The notes: generated by a model not told the origin, from the letters alone. Shown: positions 10,886 to 23,044, counted from the first letter of the stretch. The stretch: DNA of 64,000 nt from [Phialemoniopsis] sp. UDSM-2020 (GCA_018873225.1 JAEILZ010000006.1:992001-1056000), one strand, 5' to 3'. Made by a program: numbers and translations.

Positions 10886-12656
10886 ATTGTCGATGATTGC
10901 ATCGAGCCCGATTCCAGGTCACAGTGACTGCTCCATAGACGTCCATCGGGGGAATGGGCAGCGGGCTTTGCGACGCATTGCAAAGCTGGCGTGTGTCGTC
11001 GCATCGGCCGTCTCAAGAGCGATGCTCATTTCCCGCGGTGCTGCTTTGGGTGAACGCGCCGAGCCAGGATGACGTGCCGAATCCGTAAATCTGTCTGGGT
11101 GAGTGAGCCGGACAGAATTGCACGTGATAGGCTACATATTCCTCATTACCATCCTTCACAAAGTCAATGTCTACAATTGTCCATGTAAACAAGGCAAAGA
11201 TTTATATTTTTGCATGGTATGTGATATGAAGTTCTGGATGTTTGAATAACGTGGAGGGCCGTGGCGTCAGAATGGGGGACACCTGCACCTGCAATTCGTG
11301 CTCTAACACTTTCATGACTTCGACTTTGTGTCCGTGGAAAAAGAACTGATAACGCCTGAAGCAGGCCTGGAGAGGGAATGCAACTCATTTCACAAACACG
11401 AGTTCACAGAATCTCCCTGCTGTCTGAAGTACGGAAAGGGAGGAAGATGGAAGTGGGCGAGCAATTCATCCATGGCCAAGTCAGACAACTACTCAATAAC
11501 TGCCACCCCTCGATGCTTTTGCGTTACACAAGGCCAGGAAATGACACTGGCTCCAAGCAGGGCGTATAACCAATCAGTCTTACCTATTACCCGCGTCTCG
11601 TTTGGGTTGACTTTCAATCTCGGGTAAAAGACGCTTGAAGAATCTAAAATAGGTCAGCGTTTTGCGCTTGGTTGTGAAAAAAATCCCGCGGGCCATCTGT
11701 GCCGGTTGATCAAGGGTCGTTTGTCGTTGGTGCAAGTTACAAGGGTCCCTCATTTCAAGTTACACAAAAGTAGTCAAGGAGGAGAGCTGTCAGTGCTCAA
11801 CGTGGAGCTTGGCAGAAGCTGTTGATGGCACGATATTGTCGAGCCGAACCCGCCCCGAGTGGACTGGCAACGGTTGTGCGGCATCCCTCAGAACTCAAAT
11901 CAACCAATTATTGGTCTCGGTAGGCGGGAGCTAGGACGGGATGAGTCAGGGCGAGTGCGGGAGAGCTACCTCGATATGGCACTGACAGCTCTGGGCTTTG
12001 GGGCTACCTCGAAAACAGAAGAACAAAAGGGGGGCCACGATGATTCGGGACGGGGCCGTTGTCGTAAAAGGGCGGCGCTTGCATGCATACTTCGTGGGAA
12101 GGTCAAGAATCACCACCACCCAACGTCAATGCTGACCACCGGAGTTTCGGGGAACTGAGTATACGGAGTGACAAACCAGTACCTATGTACAGTGGTCGAC
12201 TTTGACCGGGGTTCGGGGTCTGTCAGTCATGGGAAGAGGGGGAAAACACGGTCACTTCGTATTCTCCCGAGCAAAATACGTATGTATTTTCGGTGCCATG
12301 CCCCATTGGACTCGTTCAGCCCTATTTCATTGTCTGTTACAAAGTGGGAAGATCCCACGCTGCCACGTTCAATCCAAGAAGCTTGGCCCTCTTTGACGAC
12401 AATGTGCGACGGCGTTCCTGTCGATCTCGACGTCAAGACTCGACGATCAGATTCAACTTTAAAATCCATTATGGCCAAGATTTGCAAGCGGGCCCCCGTC
12501 GTAGCGATTGGGGGGCAGATGGGAAATTAGACAGCCCACTCATTTGGTACATACTGGAGAATTGGGCGCGTCCAGAGGCGTCCTTTTATTTTCCCATGAA
12601 TGGATCGTGTTGGTGGGCGTGACAGACACCAGACAGGGATGATGAATGCGAGGGGA

Positions 12657-12666
12657 GGGGGGGGGG
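12657..12666 (+). repeat. Ten-G homopolymer tract
   Basis: An uninterrupted run of ten G preceded by AGGGGA, in the gene-free spacer. It could fold as part of a G-quadruplex and is likely length-variable. Confidence 0.8.
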
Positions 12667-12958
12667 CCGGCTGACAGCCCGTGCGTGCGTATTGAAGATA
12701 CAGCGTAACTACAAGTAGATGCATCACACACACTCGGGACAGGCAGCAGCTGTGTCTGTTGGTTCTCTACGAAGTACTTGTCAATCATGTCGTGTTCGGC
12801 TCGGGCAAATGTCTTGATCTGGGGTTGCGATGCAGTTTGCAGCCGGCATCCGGACCGCCCAGAAACAGATACGGGGTAATCATGCATGTACTCTCTCTTG
12901 GAAGAACAGTCTACAGTTTCTGATCGAAGGGTTCTTTCGGCAGCAGCAATAATGTTGG

Positions 12959-12978
12959 CGTGTTTGTTTGTTTGTTTG
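12959..12978 (+). repeat. GTTT tetranucleotide repeat
   Basis: Four to five tandem GTTT units in the gene-free spacer. Confidence 0.7.
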
Positions 12979-13744
12979 CTATCCTGTTCGGCTTAATCTT
13001 AAAGATATATCGGCCAGCCCAACAGGCTCAAGTAACTATTTGAAGCAAACATCCATCGAAAGAGCGCGATACGCCTGCCTACTTATCGGGATCAGCTTCG
13101 AGTTAAAAGCCGCAAAGGCCAGAAAGGGACAAGACGAGAACGCGAATCGCATGTCTTTAATTTCCTGTTCCTGCAGCAGTTTCACGTCCAAGATCCGGTC
13201 TATTGAAAGCTAGTGCTTGCCCGCGCTGCCCCCAAATCGCCCCAAATGGCCCATCTTGGCCTAGCCTCCGCCCGGAAAAGACAGCTAAACCCGGGAGCCG
13301 CCACTAAAAAAGGGACCCGTGGGACCCCTCCAAGCCCCCTCAAGCCCTCCAGTGCTCTCTATGCGGGAGACACGGCCGACGAACCCATTCAGGGGTAACG
13401 TTAAAAAAAGAGGGCTGGCCCAAAAAGCACCGAAGGCTTGGTAGGGCCGGGATGTCCTGGCAAGCCTGGGCAGACCTCGTCGAGGCTCGTTCTCTCAGAT
13501 GGCTAATCCTAATTTTGGGATTGCGTATTTGCACCCGCCAGTCTGGTGATCGACAGGTACGAAGCAGGTACAGCATACCTTCGTACACTTCTCCAGGGCT
13601 ACGATTCCTCGTCACTGGATTCAATGCTTCAATTAGGCAAAACAGACAGAACTGTGTTGGTTCGCGTCGGTAAAAGCTGTCGTTGATCACATCGTGCGTC
13701 GCCCCGGCTCGATGTGCATACGGAGTACATGATCTCACCGACGT

Positions 13745-13761
13745 CTGCCTGCCTGCCTGCC
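13745..13761 (+). repeat. CTGC tetranucleotide repeat
   Basis: Four tandem CTGC units in the upstream region of the glucanase gene. Confidence 0.75.
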
Positions 13762-14285
13762 ATCAGGGACTGTTGCCCACGATAGGTAAGGTAAATCTTT
13801 CGAGGGAAGAGACCTTGATGAAGCTCGAGTGAGCTCATCCCATGGCCCGGCCCCCAGACCCCGGCCCCCTTGCCCATCCCGTCCTCCTCCCCCCAACCCC
13901 TGTCCATCATCAACGCATTACCCCTGACGGGGCTGGCTGGAGAGAGAGAAGCCTTACCCAGCTTTGCCTAGCCCAGTTGAGATGCCACTTTCTTTTCTGA
14001 ATAGTCTGCACGAGATGTGTGGGCCGGCTCCCCAGTGCGATGCACGCCCATGTTCCCTGCCAGGTTGAGCCTTGCCTTTACCTTTTCCACCGGACTGGAC
14101 TCGAGCGAGTGTGTGTTGCTTGGCTTGAATAAAATGTCCACGCAACCCCCCGACTCCCTCGTCGTCATGCTCTTGATGCTTTTGGAAGGGTAAGGCTTTC
14201 ACCTCCTTCGTCCGTTCACTCCTTCACACATCAGTTAGCATCATTGTACCGTTGTGGCCCGTTGTGTGCCCAATCGAGTCTCAAG

Positions 14286-17000
14286 ATGCTCAGTCACTCT
14301 TTTCAGTCACTCATTACTGCCTCTCTGCTTTCCGCCACGGCCCTCGGCCATGTCGTCGGCCGGAACGCCACCGCTCCCGTCGACAGCGGCAAGCCTGTGA
14401 CCGTCTGGGTTCACAGCACCATCACCACCTGCCCCACGCCTCCGCCGGTCCTGTGCTCCAGCACCACCAGCAGCGTGAGCTACAACACCACCAGCAAGGT
14501 CACCGTCTCCTCGACCTGCTCCCAGACCAGTGTCTCGGGCACCTCGTCCATCGTCTACCCCACCACGAGCGTCCCCTACTCCAACACGACCGTCCCGAGC
14601 TCCACGAGGTCCTCCAACGGCACCACCAGCACCATCCCGACCACCACCTCGATCCCCACGAGCAGCGCCTCCTCGTCTTCCCTGAGCAGCAGCTCCTCCT
14701 CGTCCTCTTCCACCTCGACCTCGATCGCCGCCCCGGCCTGCACCGACTACTGGCTGTCCAAGATCAAGCACCAGGGCTATGCCCCCTTCGCCGACAGCCC
14801 CAGCACCTACCAGGTCTTCCGCAACGTCAAGGACTACGGCGCCAAGGGTGACGGCTCCACCGACGATGCCGATGCCATCAACAAGGCCATTGGCGACCAA
14901 GGCCGCTGCACTCCTGGCAAGTGCAACACGACCTCGACGACGCCGGCCCTCATCTACTTCCCTCCTGGCACATACGTCATCTCCAAGCCCATCCTCAACG
15001 CCTACCTGACCAGCGTCGTCGGCAACCCTGACTGCATGCCCGTCATCAAGGGCAGCAAGTCCTTCAAGGGCGCCTGGCTCTTCGACGGCAACCAGTACGG
15101 CATCGGCCCCAACGGCGGCCCGGCCTGGCTCGCCACCAACGTCTTCTGGCGCCAGGTCCGCAACTTTGTCTTTGATCTGACCGAGCTCAGCAACCCCAGC
15201 GACGCCATCGCCGGTATCCACTGGACCACCTCCCAGGCCACCTCCCTCCAGAACATCGTCTTCAAGCTGTCCACTGCCTCCGGCAACAAGCAGATCGGTG
15301 TCGCCATCAACGAGGGCTCCGGTGGTTACCTCGGCGACCTCGTCTTCTACGGCGGTGCCCAGGGCATGGCCGTTGGTAACCAGCAGTTCACCATGCGCAA
15401 CCTGACCTTCAACGGCTGCGCCACTGCCATCAAGCAGGCCTGGGACTGGGGCTGGACCTACAAGGGCGTCAGCATCAACAACTGCCAGGTCGGTCTCGAC
15501 ATCAGCAACGTCGACGCCAAGACTGGCAACCTGCCCGTCGGCTCCGTCGTCTTCATCGACAGCGAGATCAAGAACACCCCCGTCGGTATCCTTGTCGGCA
15601 ACACTGACAAGACCAAGCCGGCCGCCGCCAACAGCCTGGTTGTCGAGAACGTCCGCCTCAGCAACGTCGCCACTGCTATCCAGGGCCCTGACAAGGCGAC
15701 GCTCCTCGCCGGTACCTCTGGCCAGTCGACTATTGCCGGCTGGGCTCAGGGCCATGCTTACACCCCCAGCGGCCCGAACAAGGTCCAGGGTGACCTGACC
15801 CCGAACGTCCGCCCCGCTGGTCTGACCTCCGGTACCGACTTCTACGAGCGCTCCAAGCCTCAGTACGAGAACCTGCCCGTGTCCCAATTCGTTAGCATTC
15901 GCGATGCTGGCGCCAAGGGTGACGGCCAGACCGACGACACGGCCGCCATCAACAAGGCCATCGCCCAGGCCACCGCCGCCGGAAAGGTCGTCTTCTTCGA
16001 CTGGGGTATGTACGTTGTCACCAGCACCATCGAGGTCCCTGCCGGCGCCCGCATCGTTGGTGAGGGCTACCCCATCCTCGTCTCGGCTGGTGAGTTCTTC
16101 AACAAGATGGAGAGCCCCAAGCCCGTTGTCCAGATCGGCAAGGCCGGTGAGGTTGGCTCCATCGAGTGGTCCGAGATGATTGTCAGCACCCGCGGTGCCC
16201 AGGCCGGAGCCATCCTGATCGAGTACAACCTGGCCTCCTCGTCCAGCCAGCCCTCGGGCATCTGGGACGTGCACACGCGCATCGGCGGCTTCAAGGGCTC
16301 CGACCTGCAGCTCGACAAGTGCGCCAAGACGCCCGACACCAAGATCACGTCGGACAACCTGCAGAAGGACTGCATCGCCGCCTACATGAGCATGCACGTC
16401 ACCGAGCTGTCGAGCGGCCTGTACCTCGAGAACGTCTGGCTCTGGGTGGCCGACCACGACGTCGAGGACAACCAGGTGCGCCAGATCACCATCTACGCCG
16501 GCCGCGGTCTGCTCGTCGAGAGCAAGGCCGGCAACGTCTGGATGGTCGGCACCGGCGTCGAGCACCACGTGCTGTACGAGTACCAGTTCGTCAACACCAA
16601 GAACGTCTTCATCGCCCAGGCGCAGACCGAGACGGCCTACTACCAGCCCAACCCGGACGCGCGCATCCCCTTCCCCACGGTGGCCAAGCTGTCCGACCCG
16701 GTCTTCGCCGAGGGCCAGAGCGGCTGGGGCATCCGCGTCGTCGACTCGACCGACGTGCTCGTGTACGGTGCCGGCCTGTACAGCTTCTTCAGCAACAACG
16801 ACCTCAACTGCTCCCAGGAGGGCAACGGCGAGACGTGCCAGAAGCAGACGCTGTCGATCGAGGGCAAGAGCAAGGTGTCTGTCTACAACCTCAACACTGT
16901 GGGCACCACCAAGATGATCACGGTGGACGGCAAGGACGTGGCCAGCTACGAGGACAACCTCAACGGCTTCGTCGACACCGTCGCGCTCTTCCGCAACTAA
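14286..17000 (+). CDS. GH55 beta-1,3-glucanase with mucin-like N-terminal extension
   Basis: Intronless, 904 aa. The start is the ATG at 14286, directly before a signal peptide (~residues 1-21). Residues ~45-155 are a Ser/Thr/Pro-rich, Cys-containing linker with a long Ser run, presumably O-glycosylated. The catalytic part is the GH55 double right-handed beta-helix: the first pectate-lyase-3-type repeat begins at ~183 (DYGAKGDGSTDDADAINKAI) and the second at ~540 (AGAKGDGQTDDTAAINKAI). GH55 enzymes hydrolyse laminarin-type beta-1,3-glucan, usually releasing glucose or short oligomers. Family members are usually nearer 750-800 aa, so the extension is the odd part. Codon use is extremely C-biased at third positions, suggesting high expression. 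Roles in wall remodelling or mycoparasitism are inferences. Confidence 0.92.
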   Translation: MLSHSFQSLITASLLSATALGHVVGRNATAPVDSGKPVTVWVHSTITTCPTPPPVLCSSTTSSVSYNTTSKVTVSSTCSQTSVSGTSSIVYPTTSVPYSNTTVPSSTRSSNGTTSTIPTTTSIPTSSASSSSLSSSSSSSSSTSTSIAAPACTDYWLSKIKHQGYAPFADSPSTYQVFRNVKDYGAKGDGSTDDADAINKAIGDQGRCTPGKCNTTSTTPALIYFPPGTYVISKPILNAYLTSVVGNPDCMPVIKGSKSFKGAWLFDGNQYGIGPNGGPAWLATNVFWRQVRNFVFDLTELSNPSDAIAGIHWTTSQATSLQNIVFKLSTASGNKQIGVAINEGSGGYLGDLVFYGGAQGMAVGNQQFTMRNLTFNGCATAIKQAWDWGWTYKGVSINNCQVGLDISNVDAKTGNLPVGSVVFIDSEIKNTPVGILVGNTDKTKPAAANSLVVENVRLSNVATAIQGPDKATLLAGTSGQSTIAGWAQGHAYTPSGPNKVQGDLTPNVRPAGLTSGTDFYERSKPQYENLPVSQFVSIRDAGAKGDGQTDDTAAINKAIAQATAAGKVVFFDWGMYVVTSTIEVPAGARIVGEGYPILVSAGEFFNKMESPKPVVQIGKAGEVGSIEWSEMIVSTRGAQAGAILIEYNLASSSSQPSGIWDVHTRIGGFKGSDLQLDKCAKTPDTKITSDNLQKDCIAAYMSMHVTELSSGLYLENVWLWVADHDVEDNQVRQITIYAGRGLLVESKAGNVWMVGTGVEHHVLYEYQFVNTKNVFIAQAQTETAYYQPNPDARIPFPTVAKLSDPVFAEGQSGWGIRVVDSTDVLVYGAGLYSFFSNNDLNCSQEGNGETCQKQTLSIEGKSKVSVYNLNTVGTTKMITVDGKDVASYEDNLNGFVDTVALFRN

Positions 17001-20000
17001 GGGAATCTGCCCGTGGACACACACACAAACAAACACAAACCCCCTTTAGGCATCTACGAGAGATGGATTTCCTTTTTTCATTCTTGGATATATATATACC
17101 TTGACCAGCAAAAGGGGCGCACGGGATGATGAACATATGAGAGAAAAAAATACCAGAAAAAAACAACAAGCCGTCTAATGTCACATATAATGAAAACCGG
17201 GGATATCATCGGTGGGATCTATATACCAAAGCCAAATTTTCGAACTTAAACTTCTTGGAACATAATTGTATTACCTTATTCTTGATGGCATCACACTTAC
17301 ATGATGGTCGTGGCTTGTCTGTGGGTGCACATGCACAAACCTGAGTCGCGCATGTGACCTGTACGCGGTACTGGGGTCTTCTTTTCGCGGCGATGTCCAT
17401 CCTGCGCCAGTGCGGCGGCAGTTCGACGTTTATGTGTTTAGATTTGCATTACTTGAGTAGTAGAACAGACTGTGTGTCCTTGTCGCATTGAGACTGTTTA
17501 ACATGTTGAACCTTTGAGAGCTCGAGACGTGGACCCCCGAGCGCCACACGGTTCGGTTGATCATTGAAATGACCCGACAGACATGCACAATGCTCATCAT
17601 GGCTCAGTAATAAGGCCAAATGCGCATGGTGCTGGTCGCCAACACATACATACGGCGCGCACACGCCGAACAGAATATCGAACCTACTGACAGGCTCCCC
17701 CCCGCCCAATCACGGCGAGAACTGCGGGGAGGGAGGGGAGGGGTCCTGGTCCTGCGCTGCTGGGTCGTCGTGGAAGCAGGAGGACTGCATCCGCGATGCG
17801 CGGGGTGCGTCGCTGGCCAAGTGCCGATTGCGTGTGCCAACGGGCTGCCGAGAGGCCATGGCTGGCAGGGTGGGCAGCGTGACCGGCGCCTCGTGGGCGA
17901 TCCTTGCCCTGGTGGTGATACCGAACCGGCACAAGAGAGAAAGATGGATCCCCGAGCTGTTTTCGTGCGTGCATGCGTTCGTCTGGTTCTCGCCGATCGG
18001 AAGAAGGCATGAAGGGAAATGTTCTTTTTCATTCCTTTCCTTTTCTCTCTATCTTGCCCGTTCGAAGCAGAGTCGGCCAATGGTTCAGTCAGGCCAGTCA
18101 ATGCGCAGACAGAGAGATGATTCCTTCCGCGGCACAGACTCAGACCCCAAATGGTCACACTACTAAATTTAGATAGACACCTGACCAGGATTCAAGATTC
18201 CAAAGGAAGGGAGAGGCTTCCTGTCGAACAGCCCGGTGACTAACCTTCAGGCGCTCGAAGGAGGCTAGTGGAGGGTCAGCCAGCAGCCCTGCGTGAAAGC
18301 TGGTGCCTCTGACTGGAATGCGGAATGCCATCAGCGACGACGGGATTCACTCTGTGAATTATCCGCACTTTCGAGACGCCGGTCAAGAGGTCCACCAGGG
18401 TGGTTTCAGCGACGGTAGCGCGGTAAGCGATGATTGGGTCGACGGGATCGGCCGTGACAAGCACAGTCGTGGCACAGCCGACATCCAGATCTCTCTTCCC
18501 TCTCTCTCTTTTGGCTGGGGTGTCACCCCCCCTTGTCCCAGCCCGTCGCAGGAGCGTGGGCAAAACCCAAGGTAAGCATGTGAAGATGGATGATCGAGAA
18601 GCCGTGAGCTGCTCTGGCAGCAGGTGAGTGGATGACGTGCCCCTGTGCCTGAGCACGAGCAGAGAGCGAAACGCCATGCCCAGGAAGCCCTTGAATCTTA
18701 AGACAGCCAGCCAGCCAGCCGGCCAGCCAGCCTCTTGCTCGGTGTCAAATCATTCATGCCTGGCTTGTGATTCACTCTCTTTGAATCATAAGAAGCCTGC
18801 GTGCTGAATCTTGGGTGACTGTTGATCTTTCTTCACCTGCTCCAACATATTCTGTCTGCCTCGCGCACCCTCAATCATTCATTATTGTCTGGCCATTTGG
18901 GTCCGTTTTCCCTTACCGCCAGTTTTCTCCCTACTTACTTTGTCCGCTGCGACGATTCCCAAAAGAGAGTTTTTAGAGTTTGGACTGGAGCAGCAACCGT
19001 TCACGCACCGGGCCCTCCCGCTCCCCTTGCCGCCGCGCCGTGCATCGTGCTGATTAGAGCTGACACGCACGCACCCACCGCTATCTGCTTTGCAAAAGCT
19101 GTACCTGATATCAAGGGGGAAGTTTTGAGCAAGGGCAAGGACAAGGGCAAGGACACAACAAAGGAGATCACGTTTATGCACGACGAGTCACCTAGCGTTT
19201 CGACCGGACAGATCCGATCATAAAGAAGAGGGGAACCTGGAAAAGAAAAGTTGGTCGCCGGTTCTTTAGCGACATCGGCCGCTATCCAAGGTCCCAAGCT
19301 CCCTCTAGAGCAGATCGGGGTGACGCATCGCGGGGCCGTTGCATCGTGAACGGCATCACGCGGGTGTTGATCCCAATTCTTTCCAGGAACGTCTGTTTGT
19401 CCACCGGTTCGACTATTCCTTTTCTGCATTTCTCTTCACCGTCTGCAGTACGACCTCGCCCGCGGTTTCGACTGGTTGTTCGTGCAAAAGAGAAAAGAGA
19501 AGAGTGCAGAGTTCTAGGCTGGCTGGGCACGCCTCCATTGATCGCCTCCACTGCACTGCCAGCAAACGACAGTGGGGTCCTCCAGGCGGGGTCACCACCT
19601 AAAACTATCGTGAGTGGCAGCGCGCGTTGGGGGAAACGACGGGGCAAACCCGCCGTAAAGCCAGACCGCTTCTCTGCTCAACAAAATTGCGGTGCACATT
19701 CGGGGAGCTATCGATTGAACGAACCCATTTATCTCGCTTGGCATCCTCTGAAGCAACAGGTGACGCTGCTGCCAGTGTCGAATGCTGAAGGAACAAGACT
19801 GGCCATTCCTGTGAAAAAAAGCATCCCATCGTCGGCTGTTGCGAAGTCGGGTGCAGATCAATCCCAGGCCAGCCACTGACAACATTCTCGATCCAGTCTC
19901 TAGGAACGGCCAATCCTTGCCACCAGCCAGCCAGAGAGACAAGAGAAAGAAAAAAAACTTCAATTGGAACCCTGCTGCTGCCACTCGAGCTACGCTACTG

Positions 20001-20675
20001 CATCGCCGACCCCGGTCTCTGCATCCAGCTAGTGTGCGTTTTCGGGGGCTCCCTCTCCTCACCCCGGCCGGTTCAACAACAAGCGTCACAAAGACGAGAC
20101 CAATTGCACGGCGACTTGGCAGCATACCTTCGACATCGCTGCCCTCCAATTGACGAGTTTTCATTTGTGCCTGGGTCAAGTAAGTTAGCTCATGGGGCAC
20201 CGGGGCCGCCGCCGCTACCCGCCGTAACTACCTAGGTACTTTTGCCCCATCGCGGCTCCATCGACTTACACTTACACCAGAGCGATCCCCTCTGGCGTAG
20301 CCTGGAATTCCATTCCGATACATCTGCTCGATCCACCGCCGCCAGGGTTTCGTCTCTTGAACCAGCAACGCAGACCGCAACTTTGTTGCCCTGTTCCTTT
20401 TCAGACATCTCAATCTCCTTTTCTTCAACTTTTCCGTCGGTGTGCACCAGACAACAAGAGACGATATCCGGCGGTAGAACTGCGTTCTTTCTACCCCTTG
20501 CACTCATTCCACATAAAAGACAAGACAGTCCTTACCTTGAACCGACCTAGACTGCCACCTCTTTCTTGCACGAGAGGTCCTGCTCTTTCGGCCGGCCGAC
20601 CGAACAGACCCGCGGCACCGGAAAGCAGCACCGTTCTCACCATAGCTCCGGTAGCCCACAGCAGCAAATCTCACC
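17001..20675. other. 3.7 kb gene-free spacer and long leader
   Basis: Open frames here are low-complexity and overlap on both strands, with no domain or coherent splice model. An AGCC repeat lies at 18704-18732. From about 18800 to 20675 the plus strand is pyrimidine-rich and probably contains promoter plus a long 5' leader of the 20676 gene. Confidence 0.5.
18704..18732 (+). repeat. AGCC tetranucleotide repeat
   Basis: About seven tandem CAGC/AGCC units with one substitution (GGCC), in the gene-free spacer. Confidence 0.85.
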
Positions 20676-21521
20676 ATGGCCCGTCACCACTCAACCATCA
20701 CGCGGACGGTATCGCGGTCCAGTGCCGTCTCCGATGCCACCTACCACAGCCTTGAGCCTTCAGACGCCTCTCGGCCAACCTCACCCACCTACACCTTCGC
20801 CCCGCACAAGACCTCCGAGCCCGGACCCTCATATTCGGAAAAGGCCCCGATCTCCGCCCACATCGACCGTCGAGACTCCGGCTACGAGTCTGTGTCTTCC
20901 TCAAGGCCACCCAATCGCCGTCGCGCTTCCACCATGTCCACCACGACCTCGAGGACCAGGTCGTCGCGGCCGTCGACGCGCCGAGCGCACAAATCGGGGC
21001 CCATTGCCTACGTTCCTCGGACAACCACTGCGTCCATGTACGCGACACCACCACCACAATCCAACACATACTATCACTTCCCGTCACCGGATCCGCCTTT
21101 CGTCGAGGACGACAGCCTCGCTGGCTATCGCTCCGATTCTTCTCCCTACAGGGACTATCATGACCTCGTCAACCCTCCCCACGCCGAGATCGCCAGCTAC
21201 CCCGTCCCGCCGCCCCAGACGACGCACTACTGGACGTCGGACCGCACCCGCCGTCTCGAGTACGCCGCCATCGACGCCGCCACCCGCGGCGTCAAGGGCT
21301 GGGTCATGCGCCACATGGTCCCCGAGTGCTTCGTGCCCCGCGAGCGCCGCCGCGTCCCCTTCGACGACGACACCGGTAGCGTGCGCCGCTATCGGCTCGA
21401 CCTCGACGACGGCGAGGAGTCTGCCGGCGCCGACGAGAAGGACGGCGACTTTTATGGCGGCAAGGGCCGAAAGAAGACGTGGTTCTTTGGTGGCAGCAGC
21501 AGCGCTTCGGCGCATGCGTAG
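20676..21521 (+). CDS. Basic Ser/Pro-rich hypothetical protein
   Basis: Single exon, 281 aa; the ATG at 20676 sits in a CACCATGG context. The N-terminal ~200 residues are Ser/Thr/Pro/Arg-rich and likely disordered, with many possible phosphorylation sites (RRDSGYESVSSSRPP). A more conserved-looking segment follows at ~185-235, with TRRLEYAAIDAATRGVKGW and MRHMVPECFVP, then an acidic tail and a basic C-terminus. No transmembrane segment or enzyme motif is seen. I do not recognise a named family. A second open frame overlaps in another phase but lacks this context and composition. Confidence 0.75.
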   Translation: MARHHSTITRTVSRSSAVSDATYHSLEPSDASRPTSPTYTFAPHKTSEPGPSYSEKAPISAHIDRRDSGYESVSSSRPPNRRRASTMSTTTSRTRSSRPSTRRAHKSGPIAYVPRTTTASMYATPPPQSNTYYHFPSPDPPFVEDDSLAGYRSDSSPYRDYHDLVNPPHAEIASYPVPPPQTTHYWTSDRTRRLEYAAIDAATRGVKGWVMRHMVPECFVPRERRRVPFDDDTGSVRRYRLDLDDGEESAGADEKDGDFYGGKGRKKTWFFGGSSSASAHA

Positions 21522-23044
21522 GGCTCACCTCGAGGACTGAGTGGCTTTGCTCCTCTTGCATTTACTGTTTACTGTTTCACAAAGCATTGCGTGGTTGGGG
21601 TCTAATCCAGCATTATTCTGCTGTTGTTTCGCATTTTCACCATTCGCATCAAAGTCATGGAAAAAGGAGTTTTATACCCGTCAAGACTGCACACGGTTTG
21701 TTTCTTTGTTTTGCTTCTTTGCTTTACCTATTTGGCTGGGGAAGGAAGAAGACGTCGAGCTATGGAGGTGATGGAATGTTTGATGAATAATCTAGATAAT
21801 GAGTATGAGGGATGATGAGATACGCATTGCCGAGAAAGATGAGGGTCGATGATCAAGTACACGATGCAGCACAATGTAGAAGCTGCGGGATATACGAAGG
21901 ACATACAGAGGAAACACAGCCTTTGAGCACTGCATCTTAGTGCAGCGCTGTTCGATGCTATCAACACCAATCTACTAGCAGTAATCTTATTGCATATCAA
22001 CCTAATAATCCTCTATAGCATATTTCATGAGTGAGACCATGTTGTACATGCAGGTGTATCTGGAGAATATCACACAGTCAGGGGAATCATTCGCGAGATT
22101 TCCAGGGTCCTCAGGGTCCTCAGGGTCTTCAAGCATCGGGAATAAATCCCGGACAGGCAGCCGAATGAGTTTATCAGCCGCTACTTCGCATGAAAGGAAT
22201 AGTTCATCATCCCTGAGATATAGAACATGTGTACTTCGTGAGTCGGCAGCCGTTGGGATGGCCTTCGGAGGCGGCACGGGGTAGGCCGTGTTCATGATGC
22301 CGTACATACAGAGCGTCAAAGTCCGACGGATCTAGAACTGCTGCGTATCAAGACTGCGTGTCGGTTAAAAGACTTCTGGGTAAAGAAGAATTTTCTTTTT
22401 TTCGATCCCCTTCTTTGTGCAACAGACCGCGGGCTAGAAGGGGGCAAAGACACGGGTGGGAGGATGGGAATGTTCTAGGTAATGATCAGCGCGCTTCTAG
22501 ATTCGCGAGAAAGGTGTGACCGGATCTTTCTCGCACATGAAGTGTGGTACGAGATAATTGTTGATCGACCGATCGACAATGTCAGGGGAGAACCTTAATC
22601 CCAACGTCCTCTTGTCACGGACAACAATCAGAAGAGAGAACACAGTGATTTTGAAGCATTCGGATTGACAGCTTGGGATCTCGCGCAAAGCACTCATTCT
22701 CAATAGCATGGAGCTTATATAATTTTGGAGAAAGGCTTTCGATTGACAGGAAACTATGGGACCTAGTTTGAACTCCTCCATTTTCTCCAGGCGCTGAACA
22801 CCAAAAGTTGCATGATAATATAGACTAGCCAAGCAAAACGAGTGATGAAGTAAGCGAAAAAGCACAAGAAAGCAAAAGCAAACTAAATGAATCAAAAGAC
22901 ACAGTGAGGATCACTAGTGCCTCCAATCAGATCTTCAGACAACAAAGACAGTCCAGGTTTCCGTGATATGCAGCCGTAGGGGGGAGTCATGACGGGCATA
23001 TAGATCTTGAACAGAAAGGGACAGTTTCCTAGTCAACTCTTCCT
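21522..23044. other. Gene-poor spacer
   Basis: No firm gene. Two weak minus-strand frames lie here: one ATG-started frame ending at 22002, with an EDP tripeptide repeat, and one ending at 22497. A short CAGGGTCCT repeat sits at 22103-22129. Confidence 0.4.
22103..22129 (+). repeat. 9-bp tandem repeat (CAGGGTCCT x3)
   Basis: Two perfect copies and one with a single change. On the minus strand the unit reads as Glu-Asp-Pro in the weak frame that ends at 22002. Confidence 0.8.

Larger units (their letters stand above)
10886..14285. other. 3.4 kb gene-free spacer
   Basis: No supported gene. Contents noted: a ten-G run at 12657-12666, a GTTT repeat at 12959-12978, a CTGC repeat at 13745-13761, and an ATACGGAGTACAT motif near 13718. 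CT-rich stretches just upstream of 14286 look like the promoter of the glucanase gene. Confidence 0.5.

Noticed and set aside
14307..17036. 909-codon open frame antisense to the GH55 gene
   Set aside because: It exists because the glucanase uses almost only C/G-ending codons, which removes stops on the opposite strand. The translation is Val/Gly/Asp/Ala-rich low complexity without domains.
16166..17104. 312-codon plus-strand frame overlapping the glucanase in another phase
   Set aside because: Arg/Pro/His-rich shadow frame of the same codon bias; the GH55 frame carries the domain.
17604..18158. 184-codon minus-strand frame in the 17-20.7 kb spacer
   Set aside because: Low-complexity Arg/Pro/Ser translation with equally long frames on the opposite strand; no start, splice or domain support.
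20566..21540. 324-codon frame overlapping the 20676 gene
   Set aside because: Arg/Pro/Thr-rich out-of-phase shadow; the 20676 frame has the better start context and coherent composition.
22497..22895. 132-codon minus-strand frame with a hydrophobic N-terminus
   Set aside because: Looks like a signal peptide at first sight, but the initiating codon is not ATG and the rest has no coherent pattern.
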